The notes below the pieces were generated by a model. The model had not been told where the DNA came from and did no database searches. It saw nothing but the letters and a program-made list of their open reading frames with translations. From CALCCV01 sp964388665 (lineage in GTDB: Bacteria > Bdellovibrionota > Bdellovibrionia > Bdellovibrionales > Bdellovibrionaceae): a DNA stretch of 5,592 bases. Within the stretch, counting starts at the first letter, position 1. Each line of letters begins with the position of its first letter. The translations under genes were made by a program, and so were the position numbers. The stretch spans positions 1 through 5,592 of the forward strand of contig CAYMBJ010000140.1 of NCBI GenBank assembly GCA_964388665.1. Direction: 5' to 3'. Positions 5,393-5,592 of the stretch are shown piece after piece.

Positions 5393-5419
5393 GTGATCAA
5401 ACATTTTACGACTGATCAC
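5393..5419 (-). terminator. Terminator-like stem-loop, end of an upstream minus-strand unit
   Basis: GTGATCA (5393-5399) and TGATCAC (5413-5419) pair perfectly over seven bases with a 13-base loop. The stem extends into AAAAGT / ACTTTT if a two-base bulge is allowed. On the minus strand it is followed by ACTTTTCTTT, a fair T-tract; on the plus strand by TTTTAATCTCTTT. It may therefore terminate in both directions. It lies 22 bases past the stop of the short open stretch at 5441-5527. Confidence 0.45.
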
Positions 5420-5440
5420 TTTTAATCTCTTTGATCCTTT

Positions 5441-5527
5441 CTATTCGTCCCACAACAGCTTTCGCATTAGCAAGATCTCGCTCTCAGTTAGTTTTTTAAT
5501 ATGGAATTTGAAAGTATTCGTATCAAT
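5441..5527 (-). pseudogene. Short open stretch, possible C-terminal remnant or frameshifted small gene
   Basis: Between an in-frame TAG (5530-5528) and the stop TAG (5443-5441), 28 codons are open and end in LTESEILLMRKLLWDE, a charged, helix-like sequence that looks more protein-like than the surrounding AT-rich DNA. The only ATG is nine codons from the end. A nearby ATG (5538-5536) in another frame would join it only by a frameshift. A terminator-like hairpin follows. This is either the tail of a decayed gene or chance; the rest of the window edge (5531-5592) is closed within 22 codons in every minus frame. Confidence 0.2.
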
Positions 5528-5592
5528 CTATAAATCATTTACTGACCAGGCCATTTGCTAGTGGACATACTTATGCTGCGTATGAAGTGCCC

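Larger units (their letters stand above)
5186..5592. other. 407-base AT-rich intergenic region upstream of the lipoprotein gene
   Basis: No convincing gene is present. Over 5221-5400 GC is about 35% by hand count. The content, moving away from the gene, is: Shine-Dalgarno AGGAG (5191-5195), the palindrome TTGATCAA (5206-5213), duplicated -10 blocks, overlapping palindromes, a terminator-like hairpin and a possible gene remnant. Six GATC sites fall between 5166 and 5477. A 66-codon TTG-initiated minus frame (5200-5400) has no Shine-Dalgarno site and overlaps the promoter elements, so it is not called. Confidence 0.6.

Noticed and set aside
5200..5400. Minus-strand 66-codon frame in the lipoprotein upstream region
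   Set aside because: It begins with TTG, lacks a Shine-Dalgarno site, is Phe/Leu/Arg/Tyr-rich as expected for AT-rich non-coding DNA, and runs over the promoter elements.
1..5592. CRISPR array, tRNA, rRNA, insertion sequence, or toxin-antitoxin/defence genes
   Set aside because: I found no regularly spaced repeats, tRNA-like arms, transposase motifs, terminal repeats with target duplications, or paired small genes.

Overview
The window holds four complete genes, all on the minus strand, with structured but non-coding DNA between and around them. From high to low coordinates (the direction of transcription) they are: a secreted lipoprotein of unknown function (4022-5185), a GNAT-type N-acetyltransferase (2963-3748), an exported metal-dependent amidohydrolase (1595-2881) and a type II NADH:quinone dehydrogenase (177-1493). 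A lipobox, a Sec signal peptide, Shine-Dalgarno sites and sigma70-like promoter boxes point to a bacterium. An outer-membrane-type lipoprotein (Ser after the lipidated Cys) suggests a Gram-negative one. Hand-counted GC is about 40% over the acetyltransferase, about 50% over the lipoprotein gene and about 35% in part of the lipoprotein upstream region. I cannot assign a phylum. A Bdellovibrio-like or other deltaproteobacterial-type genome would fit, but that is a guess.

Layout. Positions 1-55 may be the 3' end of a plus-strand gene. It converges on the dehydrogenase across a strong stem-loop at 60-93 that could terminate both. The dehydrogenase has a GC-rich hairpin directly before its Shine-Dalgarno site, which sits only one base from the ATG. 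A possible promoter and a weak stem-loop fill the 101-base gap to the amidohydrolase. The 81-base gap between the amidohydrolase and the acetyltransferase contains a perfect 10-bp inverted repeat: one arm covers the amidohydrolase Shine-Dalgarno site and the other covers a -35-like box. The 273-base gap after the lipoprotein gene holds two adjacent stem-loops. The larger resembles an integron attC site in outline but fails some criteria. The 407 bases upstream of the lipoprotein gene carry two consensus -10 boxes inside duplicated AT-rich blocks, a perfect 8-bp inverted repeat, a terminator-like hairpin and a short open stretch that may be the end of a decayed gene.

Working together. The gaps (101, 81 and 273 bases) and separate promoter-like sites argue for independent transcription units that share a direction, not one operon. 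The functions do not form an obvious pathway: respiratory NADH oxidation at the inner membrane, periplasmic hydrolysis of a small amide or peptide, a cytoplasmic acyl transfer, and a cell-surface protein. I see no defence system, mobile-element gene, CRISPR array or RNA gene. The most unusual items are the lipoprotein family and the regulatory or structural elements between genes.
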